From: an uncultured Spirochaetia bacterium
Lineage (GTDB): Bacteria; Spirochaetota; Brachyspiria; Brachyspirales; Brachyspiraceae
DNA: 63,849 nt
Assembly (NCBI GenBank): GCA_947038115.1
Contig: CAMQVF010000002.1
Coordinates: 1-63,849, forward strand
Direction: 5' to 3'
The notes under the pieces are model-generated. The model ran no database searches. It had not been told where the DNA came from and was given only the letters and a program-made list of their open reading frames with translations. Below are positions 8,573-18,670 of the stretch, one piece after another; position 1 is the first letter of the stretch; every line of letters starts with the position of its first letter. The translations under genes and the position numbers were made by a program.

Positions 8573-9625
8573 TTGATACAACATTCAAGACCGACAATAA
8601 GAAAAAAAGAACTAGAAAGTGCATTAACTGTTATGATGAGCGACAATTTAGCTAATGGCGATGTTATTTATGAATTTGAGCGTACATTCGCTTCATATTT
8701 CGATAAATCATTTTCATCGCTGTTTGTTACAACGGGGACTCATGCTCTTGAACTTATTTTAAGACATCTTAATATAGGTGAGGGTGATGAAGTTATTTTA
8801 TCATCGTTTTTAAATGTTTCGCCTTTGCAAGTTATAACTTCTTTGGGAGCTACACCTGTTTTGGTTGATATTAACGAAGATTCATATCAAATTTGTATGG
8901 ACTCTGTTATCGATGCGGTTAATGAAAACACTAAAGCAATTATTGTTTCGCATATGTTTGGAAATTGTGCTTTAATCGATGAGCTTTCTGATTTAAAAGT
9001 TCCAGTAATTGAAGATGCAAGCCATGGACTTGGAAGTACATATAGAGATAGACCTATAGGTAGCTTTGGTGACTATGCTTATTTTTCTTTATCTGCCACA
9101 AAAATGATAACATCTGGTGGTGCTGGTGGTATGATTATTACAAAAAAAAGAGGCATTGATAATATAAAAGATTTAAGGCATTATGATAAAAAAGATAATT
9201 TTATAAAAAGATTTAATTATTATCCAACCGACCTTCAAGCATCTATTGGTATTGAAGAGCTTAAACATTTGCCACGTATGGTGAAAGTGAGAGCAGACAT
9301 TGCTTCTTATTATGATAATGCAATCGTAGAAAGTGCATTGGCAAAGCCTTATAGTCATGATTCTGAATGCAGTTCTAATTATCGATATGTATGTTCGTTA
9401 AAGGGTAGTATGAATATTCATGAATGTATAAGCATGTTTGAGCGATATGAAGTTCAAGTGGCAAGACCCGTTTATAAACCGCTTCATCATTATTTAGAGC
9501 TTGATAAAAATGACTTTCCAAATACAGAAAATGCTTATCTTAAGTCTATATCGATACCAATTTATCCGACACTTCAAAAGGCGCAAGCAGATTTAATTTG
9601 TAAACTTATTAAAAGAATTAGATAA
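8573..9625 (+). CDS. DegT/DnrJ/EryC1/StrS-family PLP aminotransferase
   Basis: A 350-residue PLP enzyme of the family that typically aminates keto-sugars attached to nucleotides for surface glycans. The conserved start HSRPTI, cofactor-binding EDASHG (Asp148) and Schiff-base Lys177 in SLSATKMITSGG are visible. I choose the TTG at 8573: it gives the canonical family N-terminus and has agga 8 bases upstream. An upstream TTG at 8510 would add 21 atypical residues and lacks a ribosome site. No sugar-nucleotide genes adjoin it, so the pathway is unknown. Its end overlaps the convergent gene by 8 bases. Confidence 0.8.
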   Translation: MIQHSRPTIRKKELESALTVMMSDNLANGDVIYEFERTFASYFDKSFSSLFVTTGTHALELILRHLNIGEGDEVILSSFLNVSPLQVITSLGATPVLVDINEDSYQICMDSVIDAVNENTKAIIVSHMFGNCALIDELSDLKVPVIEDASHGLGSTYRDRPIGSFGDYAYFSLSATKMITSGGAGGMIITKKRGIDNIKDLRHYDKKDNFIKRFNYYPTDLQASIGIEELKHLPRMVKVRADIASYYDNAIVESALAKPYSHDSECSSNYRYVCSLKGSMNIHECISMFERYEVQVARPVYKPLHHYLELDKNDFPNTENAYLKSISIPIYPTLQKAQADLICKLIKRIR

Positions 9626-10469
9626 TTTTATAAGCAAGTGACGCTGTTATATCGAAATATAGCCTGCCTGTTAGGTTGAAATATGAAAAGTATTGCCCAA
9701 CATGGCTTTCGACTTTTGTATATAATCTTTGATTAACGAATGCATATTCAAATTTTAAATATGCTCCCAATCTCTGTGCTAAAATATCTGTATTTTGCAT
9801 GTATACTAATATATGTTGAACACCGACGGCTATAGGTTTCATATCGAATACGGCTCTTGAATCAAGTTCATATGATATATCACTTTTCGCACGTGGCAGA
9901 AGCAAGTCATAATCATAATAAAAATCGGCATTTTTTAAAAAGGCATATTTAATTGCAACGCCTGACTCTATATAAAGCCCAGTAGTTTTAAATACTAACT
10001 CTCTTAAATCGAGCCTAAGTGTAGGTTTTACTTCAAATTCAAAGCTTGATCCATTAGCACCTTTTCCTTTTATCATTTCATCTATAGATTGCGCATTATA
10101 TTCTTCATTACTGTCAAAAATAATAAGCCCTCTGCCAGCTGAATTATAGTATGCTATGCCTGATGCTCTTGCTTTAATATTAAAAAAACTAGCTATTGTA
10201 GAGTTAACATATATGGAGGTTTTATTTAGCGACATCATTGATTCGTTTTTTATGCCAACATCTGTTTTAACTCTATTATTTCTATAAAGATCAGGAACTG
10301 CTCCGCCCGTGAACCTATAAAATAGATTAAGATCAAAGTCAAAGTCGGAAGTTGGTGTAGCATACCAAGATATTGCTGTTTCTATAAAAAGGCCACTATT
10401 AGTAAAGTCGGCAGCTTGTGAGTATATAGATATTGATGTAATAAGAAAAAGTATTACGACATTCTTCAT
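9618..10469 (-). CDS. Putative exported (outer-membrane) protein of unknown function
   Basis: I do not recognise this 283-residue protein. It has a signal peptide (about 1-19, ending near YSQAA). The rest is rich in alternating polar/aromatic segments such as FDLNLFYRF, TLRLDLREL and LYFDITASLAY, which fits a beta-barrel or beta-rich outer-membrane protein. It lacks the terminal phenylalanine typical of many barrels. The start has no strong ribosome site. It is convergent with the DegT aminotransferase and divergent from proS, so it is probably transcribed alone. Confidence 0.6.
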   Translation of the reverse strand: MKNVVILFLITSISIYSQAADFTNSGLFIETAISWYATPTSDFDFDLNLFYRFTGGAVPDLYRNNRVKTDVGIKNESMMSLNKTSIYVNSTIASFFNIKARASGIAYYNSAGRGLIIFDSNEEYNAQSIDEMIKGKGANGSSFEFEVKPTLRLDLRELVFKTTGLYIESGVAIKYAFLKNADFYYDYDLLLPRAKSDISYELDSRAVFDMKPIAVGVQHILVYMQNTDILAQRLGAYLKFEYAFVNQRLYTKVESHVGQYFSYFNLTGRLYFDITASLAYKII

Positions 10470-10756
10470 TTAAATTTAAACTTATAAAACATATTCTTCT
10501 TTTATTATAACAGTAAATGAAAAAAATACAAATAGACTTTATATTGTTTATTGTGATAGTTTTTACTAAAATTTTAGGCTTATTGTTCTTATAGTGGGTG
10601 TTTAAAACAAAAATTATAACAAATAAGTTACCACTATGTGTGTAAAACCATAGAAATATCATATATTTTATTACTATCAGTAAATAATATGCTTGAAATT
10701 ATACTATAATTATATTAAAATATAGGAAAATGTATTTAATATAAAAGGATTTGTTT

Positions 10757-12493
10757 ATGCGTATTAAGAATTTGTTTATGCCTACTGTGAAAGAAGCACC
10801 AAGTGACGCCCAAATTGTATCAAACATACTAATGATTAGAGCTGCACTAATGAGGAAAATATCAAGTGGACTTTTTGCGTATTTGCCGCTAGGTTTACGT
10901 TCAATTAATAAAATATCTAATATAACAAGAGAAGAGATGGAAGCTATAAGTGCATCTGAATGTTTAATGCCTTTACTTGTTCCTAAAGAATTACTTGACT
11001 ATGCCGACAGATGGGTTGCATTTAAGAAGGAGCTTTTTAGAGTAAAAGATAGACATGATATTGATTATGGTTTGGCTCCTACTCATGAAGAAGATTTTAC
11101 TGAAATTGTTAAAGGTGCTGTGCAGTCTTATAGAGACTTGCCTTTAAGCGTTTATCATATAAGCACTAAATTTAGAGACGAAATTCGTCCACGTTTTGGT
11201 GTAATAAGAAGTCGTGAGTTCACAATGAAAGATGCTTATTCTTTTCATATGGACGAGGCTTGTTTGGATAAAACTTATAAAGATATGAGTGTTGCTTATA
11301 GCAGAGCATTTAAAAGAATGGGTCTTGATACTGTGTCAGTTAAAGCTGATTCGGGTGCTATAGGTGGGGACAATAGTGAAGAATTTATGGTCTTATCTAA
11401 TGTTGGGGAAGAAGAAATAATTTTTTGCGAGAAGTGTAGTTATCGGTCAAATGTAGAGAAGGCTGTTATTAAGCCTGAACCTAAAGCTGAAACTTATACT
11501 AGCGAACCTTTTGTTGAGCTTCATACTCCTGATATTACTAGTGTAGACCAATTGGTGCAAACATATGGTTTCAAAGAGATTAACCTTATCAAAACTCTTC
11601 TATATACAATGGATACTGGCGAGACGGTTGCTATAGCTATTCGTGGAGATGTTGCTGTTAATGAAAAAAAGCTTTCTAACTACTTGAATGGTTGTGATGT
11701 CGAGCTTGCAGACGAAGCTACAGTAAGAGCGGTTTCAGGTGTTAGAGTAGGTTTTGCGGGTCCTATTAATCTTAAAAAGAAAGTAAGAATAATTGCTGAC
11801 TATTCAATAAAAACTATTCATGCTGCGGGTATGGGAATTAATAAAGACAATACTCACATAACATCTGTAAATATCGAGAGAGATTTTACTGTTGATGAAT
11901 GGGCTGACTTAAGACGTGCTAAAGAAGGCGATTTATGTCCTGAATGTTCTGCTAAAATGTATTCGAAAAGAGGACTTGAAGTTGGTCATATATTTAAACT
12001 TGGAGAGAAGTATAGTAAAGCATTTGATTTTACAGTATTAGATGAAAATAATAAACCTGTAACACCGACAATGGGTTGTTATGGAATTGGTATTAACCGT
12101 GCTCTTGCTACTGTAATTGAGCAGAACTATGACGACAAGGGAATAATTTTTCCTATTACTGTTGCTCCTTATGAGGTTATTATTGTGCCTGTCGAAGATG
12201 AGAGTACTGATTCATTCAAGCAAGCAGAGTTGATCTATAATGACTTGCGAGCTTGTGGTGTTGATACTTTGATTGATGACAGAGATGCTCGTTTGGGTGT
12301 TAAACTTAATGATGCCGATTTAATTGGTATTCCTATCAGAATAGTTGTTGGTAAACGTTCACTTGAAAATGGCTTTGTTGAAGTGAAGCTTAGAAGAGAA
12401 ACTGAGATGAGAGAAGTTTCGCCTAGTGATGTTAAAGACTATATTCTTAATCTTAAAAAACAATTGTTTGATGAGATTAATAATTGCCTATAA
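10757..12493 (+). CDS. proS: Proline--tRNA ligase
   Basis: A 578-residue class II synthetase that charges tRNA-Pro. The N-terminal catalytic core holds LAPTHEEDFTE and the motif 2 region FRDEIRPRFGVIRSREFTMKDAYSF. A central insertion domain of the YbaK-like editing type spans about 225-385, and a C-terminal anticodon-binding domain starts near 475 (PYEVIIVPV). This is the standard long bacterial form. I start at ATG 10757 (aaaagga 7 bases upstream) rather than the in-frame TTG at 10751. The last codons overlap the start of the GNAT gene, implying translational coupling. Confidence 0.95.
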   Translation: MRIKNLFMPTVKEAPSDAQIVSNILMIRAALMRKISSGLFAYLPLGLRSINKISNITREEMEAISASECLMPLLVPKELLDYADRWVAFKKELFRVKDRHDIDYGLAPTHEEDFTEIVKGAVQSYRDLPLSVYHISTKFRDEIRPRFGVIRSREFTMKDAYSFHMDEACLDKTYKDMSVAYSRAFKRMGLDTVSVKADSGAIGGDNSEEFMVLSNVGEEEIIFCEKCSYRSNVEKAVIKPEPKAETYTSEPFVELHTPDITSVDQLVQTYGFKEINLIKTLLYTMDTGETVAIAIRGDVAVNEKKLSNYLNGCDVELADEATVRAVSGVRVGFAGPINLKKKVRIIADYSIKTIHAAGMGINKDNTHITSVNIERDFTVDEWADLRRAKEGDLCPECSAKMYSKRGLEVGHIFKLGEKYSKAFDFTVLDENNKPVTPTMGCYGIGINRALATVIEQNYDDKGIIFPITVAPYEVIIVPVEDESTDSFKQAELIYNDLRACGVDTLIDDRDARLGVKLNDADLIGIPIRIVVGKRSLENGFVEVKLRRETEMREVSPSDVKDYILNLKKQLFDEINNCL

Positions 12494-12912
12494 GAAAAGC
12501 TGAAAAAGAGGATATCAAATATTTATTAAAAATAGCGAATGAGTCCTCTTTTATTACTTTGAATGAAAGCCATATAGATTATTATATTGAAAATGATATT
12601 TACTCGGTAGATTTAATTTTTGATAACGGTAATATATATGGCTTTATTATATATTCGATAATTGCTCCTGAAATAGAGATTATAGATATTGTCATAAAAG
12701 AAATATCTAAAAAATCTGGGCTTGGTTCTATTTTATTAAATCATTTAAAAACTCAAGATAATATAGAAAAAATTATTTTGGAACTGCATGAAAAAAATAT
12801 TATAGCATTTAATTTCTATAAAAAACATGAATTTATAATTGTATCAAAAAGAGAAAATTACTATCAAAAACCTTGTCTAGGTGACGCTTTAATAATGGAG
12901 CTTTTAATTTAG
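12484..12912 (+). CDS. GNAT-family N-acetyltransferase (RimI-like)
   Basis: A 142-residue acetyltransferase with the GNAT fold: N-terminal IRKAEKEDI, the acetyl-CoA loop KKSGLGSILL at about 78-87 and a C-terminal NFYKKHEF region. The start is a TTG lying inside the last codons of proS (4-codon overlap), so it is probably made by re-initiation. RimI-like enzymes acetylate ribosomal protein N-termini, but small GNAT proteins vary widely in substrate, so only the family is assigned. Confidence 0.75.
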   Translation: MPIRKAEKEDIKYLLKIANESSFITLNESHIDYYIENDIYSVDLIFDNGNIYGFIIYSIIAPEIEIIDIVIKEISKKSGLGSILLNHLKTQDNIEKIILELHEKNIIAFNFYKKHEFIIVSKRENYYQKPCLGDALIMELLI

Positions 12913-12952
12913 TTTATTAATTATATATATTGAATATAGAATAAAATATTAT

Positions 12953-12980
12953 TTGTATTTAAAAATGTTTAATATATAAT
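12953..12980 (+). promoter_or_regulatory. Promoter of gpmA
   Basis: TTGTAT at 12953-12958 and TATAAT at 12975-12980 with a 16-base spacer, about 40 bases before the gpmA start. Confidence 0.55.
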
Positions 12981-13017
12981 AATATTATGCGGTATTTTTT
13001 ATTTTAGGAGTTTTTTT

Positions 13018-13770
13018 ATGACTAAAGTTGTTTTAATTCGTCATGGTGAAAGTGTTTGGAATAAAGAAAATCTTTTCACTGGCTGGGCTGATGTTAATCT
13101 CTCGGACAAAGGTGTTATCGAGGCTAAAAATGGTGGTATTGCCTTAAAAAAAGAAGGTTTTGAATTTGATATAGCATATACTTCAATGCTTACAAGGGCT
13201 ATAAGAACATTAAACTTGGCTTTAGAAGAACTTGATGAGCTTTGGATTCCTGTTGAGAAGTGTTGGCAATTAAATGAACGACATTATGGCGCTTTGCAGG
13301 GTTTGAATAAATCGCAAACTGCTGATAAATATGGCGAAGAACAAGTTAAAATATGGCGAAGAAGTTATGACACGCCTCCGCCTGCATTGGATAAATCGGA
13401 TGAGAGATATGCTGGACATGATAAACGTTATAGCTCTTTAGATGAAAAAGATTTGCCGTTAACTGAATGTCTAAAAGACACTGTTGAAAGAGTAGTTCCT
13501 TTTTGGGAGAATACTATTCTTAAAACTATAAAAAGCGGTAAAAAAGTAGTTATCGCTGCACATGGAAATAGCCTAAGAGCATTGGTTAAACATTTGGATA
13601 ATATTTCTGATGATGAGATTGTTGAAATAAATATTCCTACTGGTATGCCTTTGGTTTATGAGTTGGATGAGAATAAAAATTATCAGGTTATAAAAAAATA
13701 TTATTTGGGTGATCCTGAGGCTGTGAGAGCTGCTATGGAGGCTGTTGCTAATCAAGGTAAAAAGAAATAA
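13018..13770 (+). CDS. gpmA: 2,3-bisphosphoglycerate-dependent phosphoglycerate mutase
   Basis: A 250-residue glycolytic enzyme interconverting 3- and 2-phosphoglycerate through a phosphohistidine. The nucleophilic histidine lies in [10 protein letters not shown] near the N-terminus, the family signature [10 protein letters not shown] follows, and the second catalytic histidine is in [10 protein letters not shown]. Full length for the family (about 248). An aggag ribosome site precedes the ATG. The radical SAM gene begins 24 bases downstream and may share the transcript. Confidence 0.96.
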   Translation: MTKVVLIRHGESVWNKENLFTGWADVNLSDKGVIEAKNGGIALKKEGFEFDIAYTSMLTRAIRTLNLALEELDELWIPVEKCWQLNERHYGALQGLNKSQTADKYGEEQVKIWRRSYDTPPPALDKSDERYAGHDKRYSSLDEKDLPLTECLKDTVERVVPFWENTILKTIKSGKKVVIAAHGNSLRALVKHLDNISDDEIVEINIPTGMPLVYELDENKNYQVIKKYYLGDPEAVRAAMEAVANQGKKK

Positions 13771-13794
13771 ATATTTTTTGAAGTTTATAAATAT

Positions 13795-14754
13795 ATGAAT
13801 GAAAGTCCTATTTTTTCGGTAGTCAAGCCGTATTTTTCCTTTTCTAATTATGTAAAAGAGAAATTTGGTGTGAAGGTTGGCAAAATATCAATCGATACAA
13901 ATTTCGGTTGCAAGCATAAAGAAAATAACAAGGGTTGCACTTTTTGTAATCTCTCAAGTTATCGAGGCTCTTATATCGATTCAAGCTCCGAAGCGACTGC
14001 ACAATGGCTTCAGGGTGTTGAAAACTATAAAAATAGTAGATATCAAAAATACTATGCTTATTTTCAGCTTGGCACACCTCTACAAAAAGACGTCGCAAGT
14101 CATTCGATTAAGGCAGCATCAGAAATAATTAAATATGATGACTGCGTTGGGCTTATGTTCGGTGCTCGTTCTGACATGACTGATTCTAGCACTTTAGAAA
14201 TATTAAATGACTTGGCTTCTAAAACTGATAAAGAAATATGGCTTGAAATGGGGCTTCAATCGATTCACAAACAAACTCTCGATTTTATTAATAGAGGGCA
14301 TGATTATGATTCATTTGTTGAAAAAATAAATGAAATATCTAAAAATTATAAAAATATTAAAATATCTGTTCATGTAATATTTGGTTTGCCTAAAGCTAGT
14401 GGTGAAATCGAAACCGAGGAAGAAATGCTCGCAACCGTTAGAGCAATGAGTTTACTGCCAATTCATGCGGTGAAATATCATCATTTACAAATTGTGAAAA
14501 ATACAAACTTGGCATTACAATATAAAAAAAATCCTTTTAATACATTAAGTGAAGAATATTATATTTCTTTAATGTGCAAGGTTATATCACTCACAAATAA
14601 AAATATTATAATTGCACGTCTCATCGGCGACAGCAGTTCATCAACATTAATAGCACCGATTTGGGAAAGAAGAAAAACTATTTTGCTTCAAAGCATAGAA
14701 AAAGATCTTAAATATTTTTCTATCACACAAGGTTCAGCTTTTTATACAAATTAA
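13795..14754 (+). CDS. TIGR01212/YhcC-family radical SAM protein
   Basis: A 319-residue radical SAM protein of the YhcC-like family. The iron-sulfur cluster cysteines are in FGCKHKENNKGCTFC (a wide first spacing and then CxxC, typical of this family rather than CxxxCxxC). Further conserved stretches are YAYFQLGT, WLEMGLQS and HVIFGLP. Its substrate is not firmly established in general. It sits close behind gpmA with no visible terminator between them. Confidence 0.85.
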   Translation: MNESPIFSVVKPYFSFSNYVKEKFGVKVGKISIDTNFGCKHKENNKGCTFCNLSSYRGSYIDSSSEATAQWLQGVENYKNSRYQKYYAYFQLGTPLQKDVASHSIKAASEIIKYDDCVGLMFGARSDMTDSSTLEILNDLASKTDKEIWLEMGLQSIHKQTLDFINRGHDYDSFVEKINEISKNYKNIKISVHVIFGLPKASGEIETEEEMLATVRAMSLLPIHAVKYHHLQIVKNTNLALQYKKNPFNTLSEEYYISLMCKVISLTNKNIIIARLIGDSSSSTLIAPIWERRKTILLQSIEKDLKYFSITQGSAFYTN

Positions 14755-14892
14755 CACTCAGTTTTTTATATTATCTATTAAACTTGAAAAATCTCTATAT
14801 TTATACTTAAATATATATATCATATTTCCGACAATGTCCATAAGTCAACAAAATATAATAAATATTGACTATATTAACTAAAGAGGCAGTTT

Positions 14893-15813
14893 GTGATATC
14901 AAATAAACAAATGAACGATAGTGATTTATTGTCAAAATATTTAATTTATGTGAATGTTGAGAAAGGGCTTTCTAAAAATAGCTTAGATTCTTATAAGCGT
15001 GATTTATTAATTTATTTAGCATATCTTGAAGGAAATAATAAAACTGCTCTAAAAGCCGTTAGACAAGATATAGAAGCATTCTTATCGGAGCGAACAAGAA
15101 CTGGGTCGAAGCTTAGAACTGTTGCACATAATAAAGTGAGTATTTGTAATTTTTATAAATTTTTAGTGAAAGAGGGAATAATAAATAAAAACCCTACTGA
15201 TAATCTTGAGGTTATAAGACTTAAAAGAACATTGCCTGAATACTTGACTGGTGATGAAGTTGAACGTCTTCTTGCTGTGCATGATGAGGCTACTGATAAA
15301 GGCTTTCGTGATAAAACTATATTTGAACTTATATATTCATGCGGGCTTAGAGTGAGTGAGCTTTGTGCATTAAAAGTGACTGATATCTTCATAGAAGGTA
15401 AACATTTAAAGCTTTATGGAAAAGGCAATAAAGAAAGAATTGTGCCAATTAATGACAAGGCATTAGAATTACTTAAATTATATATTGTTGGTAGCCGAGC
15501 ATCTTTACTTAAAAATAAAACGTCTAAAGAGCTTTTTTTAAACTTTAGAGGCGATAAAATATCACGTGTAGGAATTTGGAAAATAGTAAAAGAAACTATG
15601 AAGAAAAGTGGAATTGAGAAAAATGTTTATCCGCATACATTAAGACATAGTTTCGCCACTCATTTAATTCAAAATGGAGCGGATTTGCGTTCGGTACAAC
15701 TTATGCTCGGGCATTCAGATATTACAACAACAGAGATTTATACTCATGTTGACTCTAATCACTTGAAAAAGCAAATTAGTAAACATCCTAAGCATATAAG
15801 GCAGAATAATTAG
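14893..15813 (+). CDS. xerD: Tyrosine recombinase XerD-like, chromosome dimer resolution
   Basis: A 306-residue site-specific recombinase resolving chromosome dimers at dif. An N-terminal core-binding SAM-like domain (about 10-95) precedes the catalytic domain, with all active-site residues visible: Arg153 (GLRVSEL), Lys177 (GKGNKER), His248 and Arg251 (HTLRHSF), His274 (LGHSD) and nucleophile Tyr283 (EIYTHV). The start is a GTG with agagg 6 bases upstream. Length and housekeeping context (followed by a conserved-size operon with trmL) argue against a phage integrase; XerC versus XerD cannot be fully resolved. Confidence 0.85.
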   Translation: MISNKQMNDSDLLSKYLIYVNVEKGLSKNSLDSYKRDLLIYLAYLEGNNKTALKAVRQDIEAFLSERTRTGSKLRTVAHNKVSICNFYKFLVKEGIINKNPTDNLEVIRLKRTLPEYLTGDEVERLLAVHDEATDKGFRDKTIFELIYSCGLRVSELCALKVTDIFIEGKHLKLYGKGNKERIVPINDKALELLKLYIVGSRASLLKNKTSKELFLNFRGDKISRVGIWKIVKETMKKSGIEKNVYPHTLRHSFATHLIQNGADLRSVQLMLGHSDITTTEIYTHVDSNHLKKQISKHPKHIRQNN

Positions 15814-15828
15814 AATTGAAGGTCTTTA

Positions 15829-18084
15829 ATGAAACATAGCATTATTACAACTGTTGTATTATTATTGGTGTCTATCGCTTCTATCACATTTATTTTTGGT
15901 TTAGGCGAGAGATTGAGTGTCATTAATCACTCTAGTGATAGGGGTATTGTTGTCGATTTTTCCGACAGCCTTAGAATTGATATGTCAACTCCCGATGCGT
16001 TAAGATTATTTCCTGCTCAAAAAATTTCAGGATATAATTTAGCCGTAGATTTAGATGATCTTGACATGCAAGCAAATGTTGACGCTAATAATTCTATACG
16101 TTTTTATGATGATGAATTACTTTTATCATCTAGTAAATTATCATATGGAATGCCTGACCCGAGTGTTCAACCTTCATTGGCAATGCCTAAAAAAATCGAT
16201 AAAAAAATAGCTAAGTTGTCTGATACTGTTAATACTGCAATAGTAAAATCGAGAGAAAAACTGTCTCCAAGAGTGGCTATTAATTTATCTAAAATGTCTG
16301 CATATAGATACGAACCTATAGTTATTAACACTTCTATATATACAGATGATACAGTTACGGGCATTAGCATGTATGTTCGTGATAAACGTAGTGGCATGGT
16401 GCGTGTTAATGGTGATAATAGATATCCTATAAATGTTTTTAAAGTTGATAGCACTGGTTATAAAGGAACATATTTACATCCATTTGGTGCTGATATAGGA
16501 ATATATCAAGCTATTGTTTTAGTCCAGACAAAAAATGGTTTATATGGTTATACTCAAGACTTCACAATGAAAGGTAGACAATCAGCACCTGCTGGGAAAA
16601 CTAAAAAAATTGTCGCTTTAGAATATGTAATAGACCTTTCAAAAAAGACTATACCTTCATTAAAACCAAATGGTGGCGGTACTTCATATGATAATTTATA
16701 TGACTGGGTACGATATATGAAGTGTGATACATTTTGGGTCATCGGTGGACAGACTACAGGTTGGACTGGGGGTATTACGCCTGAGACGCCTTGGAGTCCT
16801 GCTGCCATTAAAAATATCGATAATTTATCGAAAAGCCCAGCTCAAAAAGATATTAAACTGGGTGCTTATTTAATGAGTTATTTCGCTGCTGGTGGCGGTC
16901 AGAAAAAAGCTGGTTATGATATTGCTGTTGGTTATAGCTATGAAACTAAGAGTTTAGTTGAAAGCCGACATATATCTTTAAATGATACTAAAAGAATTGA
17001 AGATATGATATCACTATTTAAGTATTATGATGCTAACCCTAATGTGCATTATCTAGGACTTGACTTCATAAGAACAGGTGAACGTGATGGTTATGAAATG
17101 GTTGACGAGTTGGTTGCATTAACAGGTATTTATACTCCATCTGGTTGGAATAATATGAGCAAACAAGCACGTATGCGTTGGCTTGCTTCAAACAGAGGAC
17201 GTAATGAGATTAGCATGAAATGGCGTTGGTTTAGAGCACAAAAAGAGTCACAAATCATTAAATCTATAAAAGATTCTGGTATAAAAAAACCTCTTTGGGC
17301 ATTTACTTTGGGCTGGGCACAGGGTACAGAACATGGTCAAGACCCTTATATGTTCTTTGATGCGGGTATTGATTATGACGCTATTATGATATATGAAGCA
17401 AATAGACCTCAACATGTGGGAATGCTTTCAAGCTGGCCTCGTTATTTGAGTGGTGAATATAATGTTTTAGTCGGTAATATGGTTGATAATAGACTTCAAG
17501 ATGGAAGTTTACGACCTGAACTTGAGTATATGAAACGTATATATGAGTCGGAAGCTAAATTTAATAGAACAAGCCGTATTCGAGGTGTATTCTTTTTTGA
17601 TATTTCGAGAATGCTTTGGTCGAAAGCTAGAGGCAATCAAAATGGTATTAGAGAGTGGGCAAATATTAATGCATCTGTTGTTTCTCGTATAGAAGAGAAG
17701 TATTCTGAAAACCCATTCACTGTAACTGTTGAATTAAATGAAAGAAAAACAGAGGGGGCTCTTACTATTGTTAATCGCACATCGAGAAAACTTAATAATG
17801 TAACTGTGAGTACCGATTTATCTGGGGCATTAGGAACTATAGATATTGAGAATAATATTGTTTCGATTGATGCAGGTGAGACTATTATATTGCCTTTTAA
17901 ATATAGATATAAAGGTTCAAGATATTCATCGCTTATGTCGTTTAGAGTAAGTTCTGATAAGGGTGATGAAAATGTTACCATTGCTTATACATTGCTTCAT
18001 ACTTTAAAAGTTTCACCGACAAGAAAACCTTCGGGTGTTATTGCCTCTGATAATAAAAAAGAAACAACGGTTAAAGTTAATTAG
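15829..18084 (+). CDS. Membrane-anchored putative glycoside-hydrolase-like protein
   Basis: A 751-residue protein with an N-terminal membrane anchor or signal (about 5-27), then an extracytoplasmic region. Residues about 115-250 look like an N-terminal beta domain. Residues about 260-620 contain aromatic, glycine-rich segments (WVIGGQTTGWTGG, YLGLDFIRTG, DYDAIMIYEA, RGVFFFDISRMLW) resembling a TIM-barrel glycosidase of uncertain family. The last about 110 residues look immunoglobulin-like. No confident catalytic pair can be named: candidates are Asp in LGLDF and Glu in MIYEA. It lies 15 bases after xerD and 6 bases before trmL, so it is in a housekeeping operon. Envelope glycan processing is inference. 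Confidence 0.6.
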   Translation: MKHSIITTVVLLLVSIASITFIFGLGERLSVINHSSDRGIVVDFSDSLRIDMSTPDALRLFPAQKISGYNLAVDLDDLDMQANVDANNSIRFYDDELLLSSSKLSYGMPDPSVQPSLAMPKKIDKKIAKLSDTVNTAIVKSREKLSPRVAINLSKMSAYRYEPIVINTSIYTDDTVTGISMYVRDKRSGMVRVNGDNRYPINVFKVDSTGYKGTYLHPFGADIGIYQAIVLVQTKNGLYGYTQDFTMKGRQSAPAGKTKKIVALEYVIDLSKKTIPSLKPNGGGTSYDNLYDWVRYMKCDTFWVIGGQTTGWTGGITPETPWSPAAIKNIDNLSKSPAQKDIKLGAYLMSYFAAGGGQKKAGYDIAVGYSYETKSLVESRHISLNDTKRIEDMISLFKYYDANPNVHYLGLDFIRTGERDGYEMVDELVALTGIYTPSGWNNMSKQARMRWLASNRGRNEISMKWRWFRAQKESQIIKSIKDSGIKKPLWAFTLGWAQGTEHGQDPYMFFDAGIDYDAIMIYEANRPQHVGMLSSWPRYLSGEYNVLVGNMVDNRLQDGSLRPELEYMKRIYESEAKFNRTSRIRGVFFFDISRMLWSKARGNQNGIREWANINASVVSRIEEKYSENPFTVTVELNERKTEGALTIVNRTSRKLNNVTVSTDLSGALGTIDIENNIVSIDAGETIILPFKYRYKGSRYSSLMSFRVSSDKGDENVTIAYTLLHTLKVSPTRKPSGVIASDNKKETTVKVN

Positions 18085-18090
18085 TAAATT

Positions 18091-18588
18091 ATGGCTAGAA
18101 AAACGACTATTGATGTAGCATTGTTTAGACCAGAGATTCCAGCTAATACTGGAAATATTGGACGACTATGTGTGGGTAGTAATTCTACTTTGCATATAGT
18201 CGGACGTCCCGCTTTTTTAATGCGTGATAAAGACTTAAAAAGGGCAGGGCTTGACTATTGGGATAAATTATCATTCATAAAGCATGAAGATGAAAATAGT
18301 TTTTTAGAGTATTCAAAGGAGTTTTCAAAAGAAATAGTTGTAATTAGTAAGTTTGCTAAAACTAGATATGACTTATTCGACTATAAAGATAAAGATATAA
18401 TATTACTTTTGGGTCGTGAATCGGACGGACTTGAGGCATCTAGTAATTTTAATAAAGAAATGTTTGACAATTACGAAAGTGTTTATATTCCTATGTCTGA
18501 AAATATTCGCTCTCTAAATTTATCAAATAGTGCCGCTGTCGTTTTATACGAGGCATTAAAGTTTAATTCTTTTACTCAAATTACATAA
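18091..18588 (+). CDS. trmL: tRNA (cytidine/uridine-34-2'-O)-methyltransferase
   Basis: A 165-residue SPOUT methyltransferase that 2'-O-methylates the wobble base of certain leucine tRNAs. The three knot motifs are clear: PEIPANTGNIGRLC near the N-terminus, LLLGRESDGL in the middle and IPMSENIRSLNLSNSAA at the end. Length agrees with TrmL (about 155). Six bases follow the preceding stop, so it is co-transcribed. Confidence 0.92.
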   Translation: MARKTTIDVALFRPEIPANTGNIGRLCVGSNSTLHIVGRPAFLMRDKDLKRAGLDYWDKLSFIKHEDENSFLEYSKEFSKEIVVISKFAKTRYDLFDYKDKDIILLLGRESDGLEASSNFNKEMFDNYESVYIPMSENIRSLNLSNSAAVVLYEALKFNSFTQIT

Positions 18589-18604
18589 TAATTTAATATA
18601 ACCC

Positions 18605-18632
18605 TTGATTTTAATAAATATAGTAGTATAAT
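18605..18632 (+). promoter_or_regulatory. Promoter of the lipoprotein/LysM pair
   Basis: TTGATT at 18605-18610 and TATAAT at 18627-18632, spacer 16, about 40 bases before the lipoprotein start, whose ribosome site is an unusually strong ggggggt. Confidence 0.65.
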
Positions 18633-18670
18633 CTAATACTAAATGATTTAATAACCTACTGGGGGGTAAA

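Noticed and set aside
10399-10662. An 87-codon minus-strand frame before the outer-membrane protein
   Set aside because: It overlaps the signal peptide of the real gene in another frame, and its composition (Phe, Ile, Asn, Cys-rich) is that of AT-rich non-coding DNA.
10470-10756. T-box leader before proS
   Set aside because: I found no antiterminator-type conserved segment or terminator hairpin in the intergenic sequence, only AT-rich DNA with a TATAAT lacking a -35 box.
14893-15813. Phage or integron integrase instead of XerD
   Set aside because: The size, the complete active site, the absence of phage genes or att-like repeats and the housekeeping operon all fit XerC/D better.
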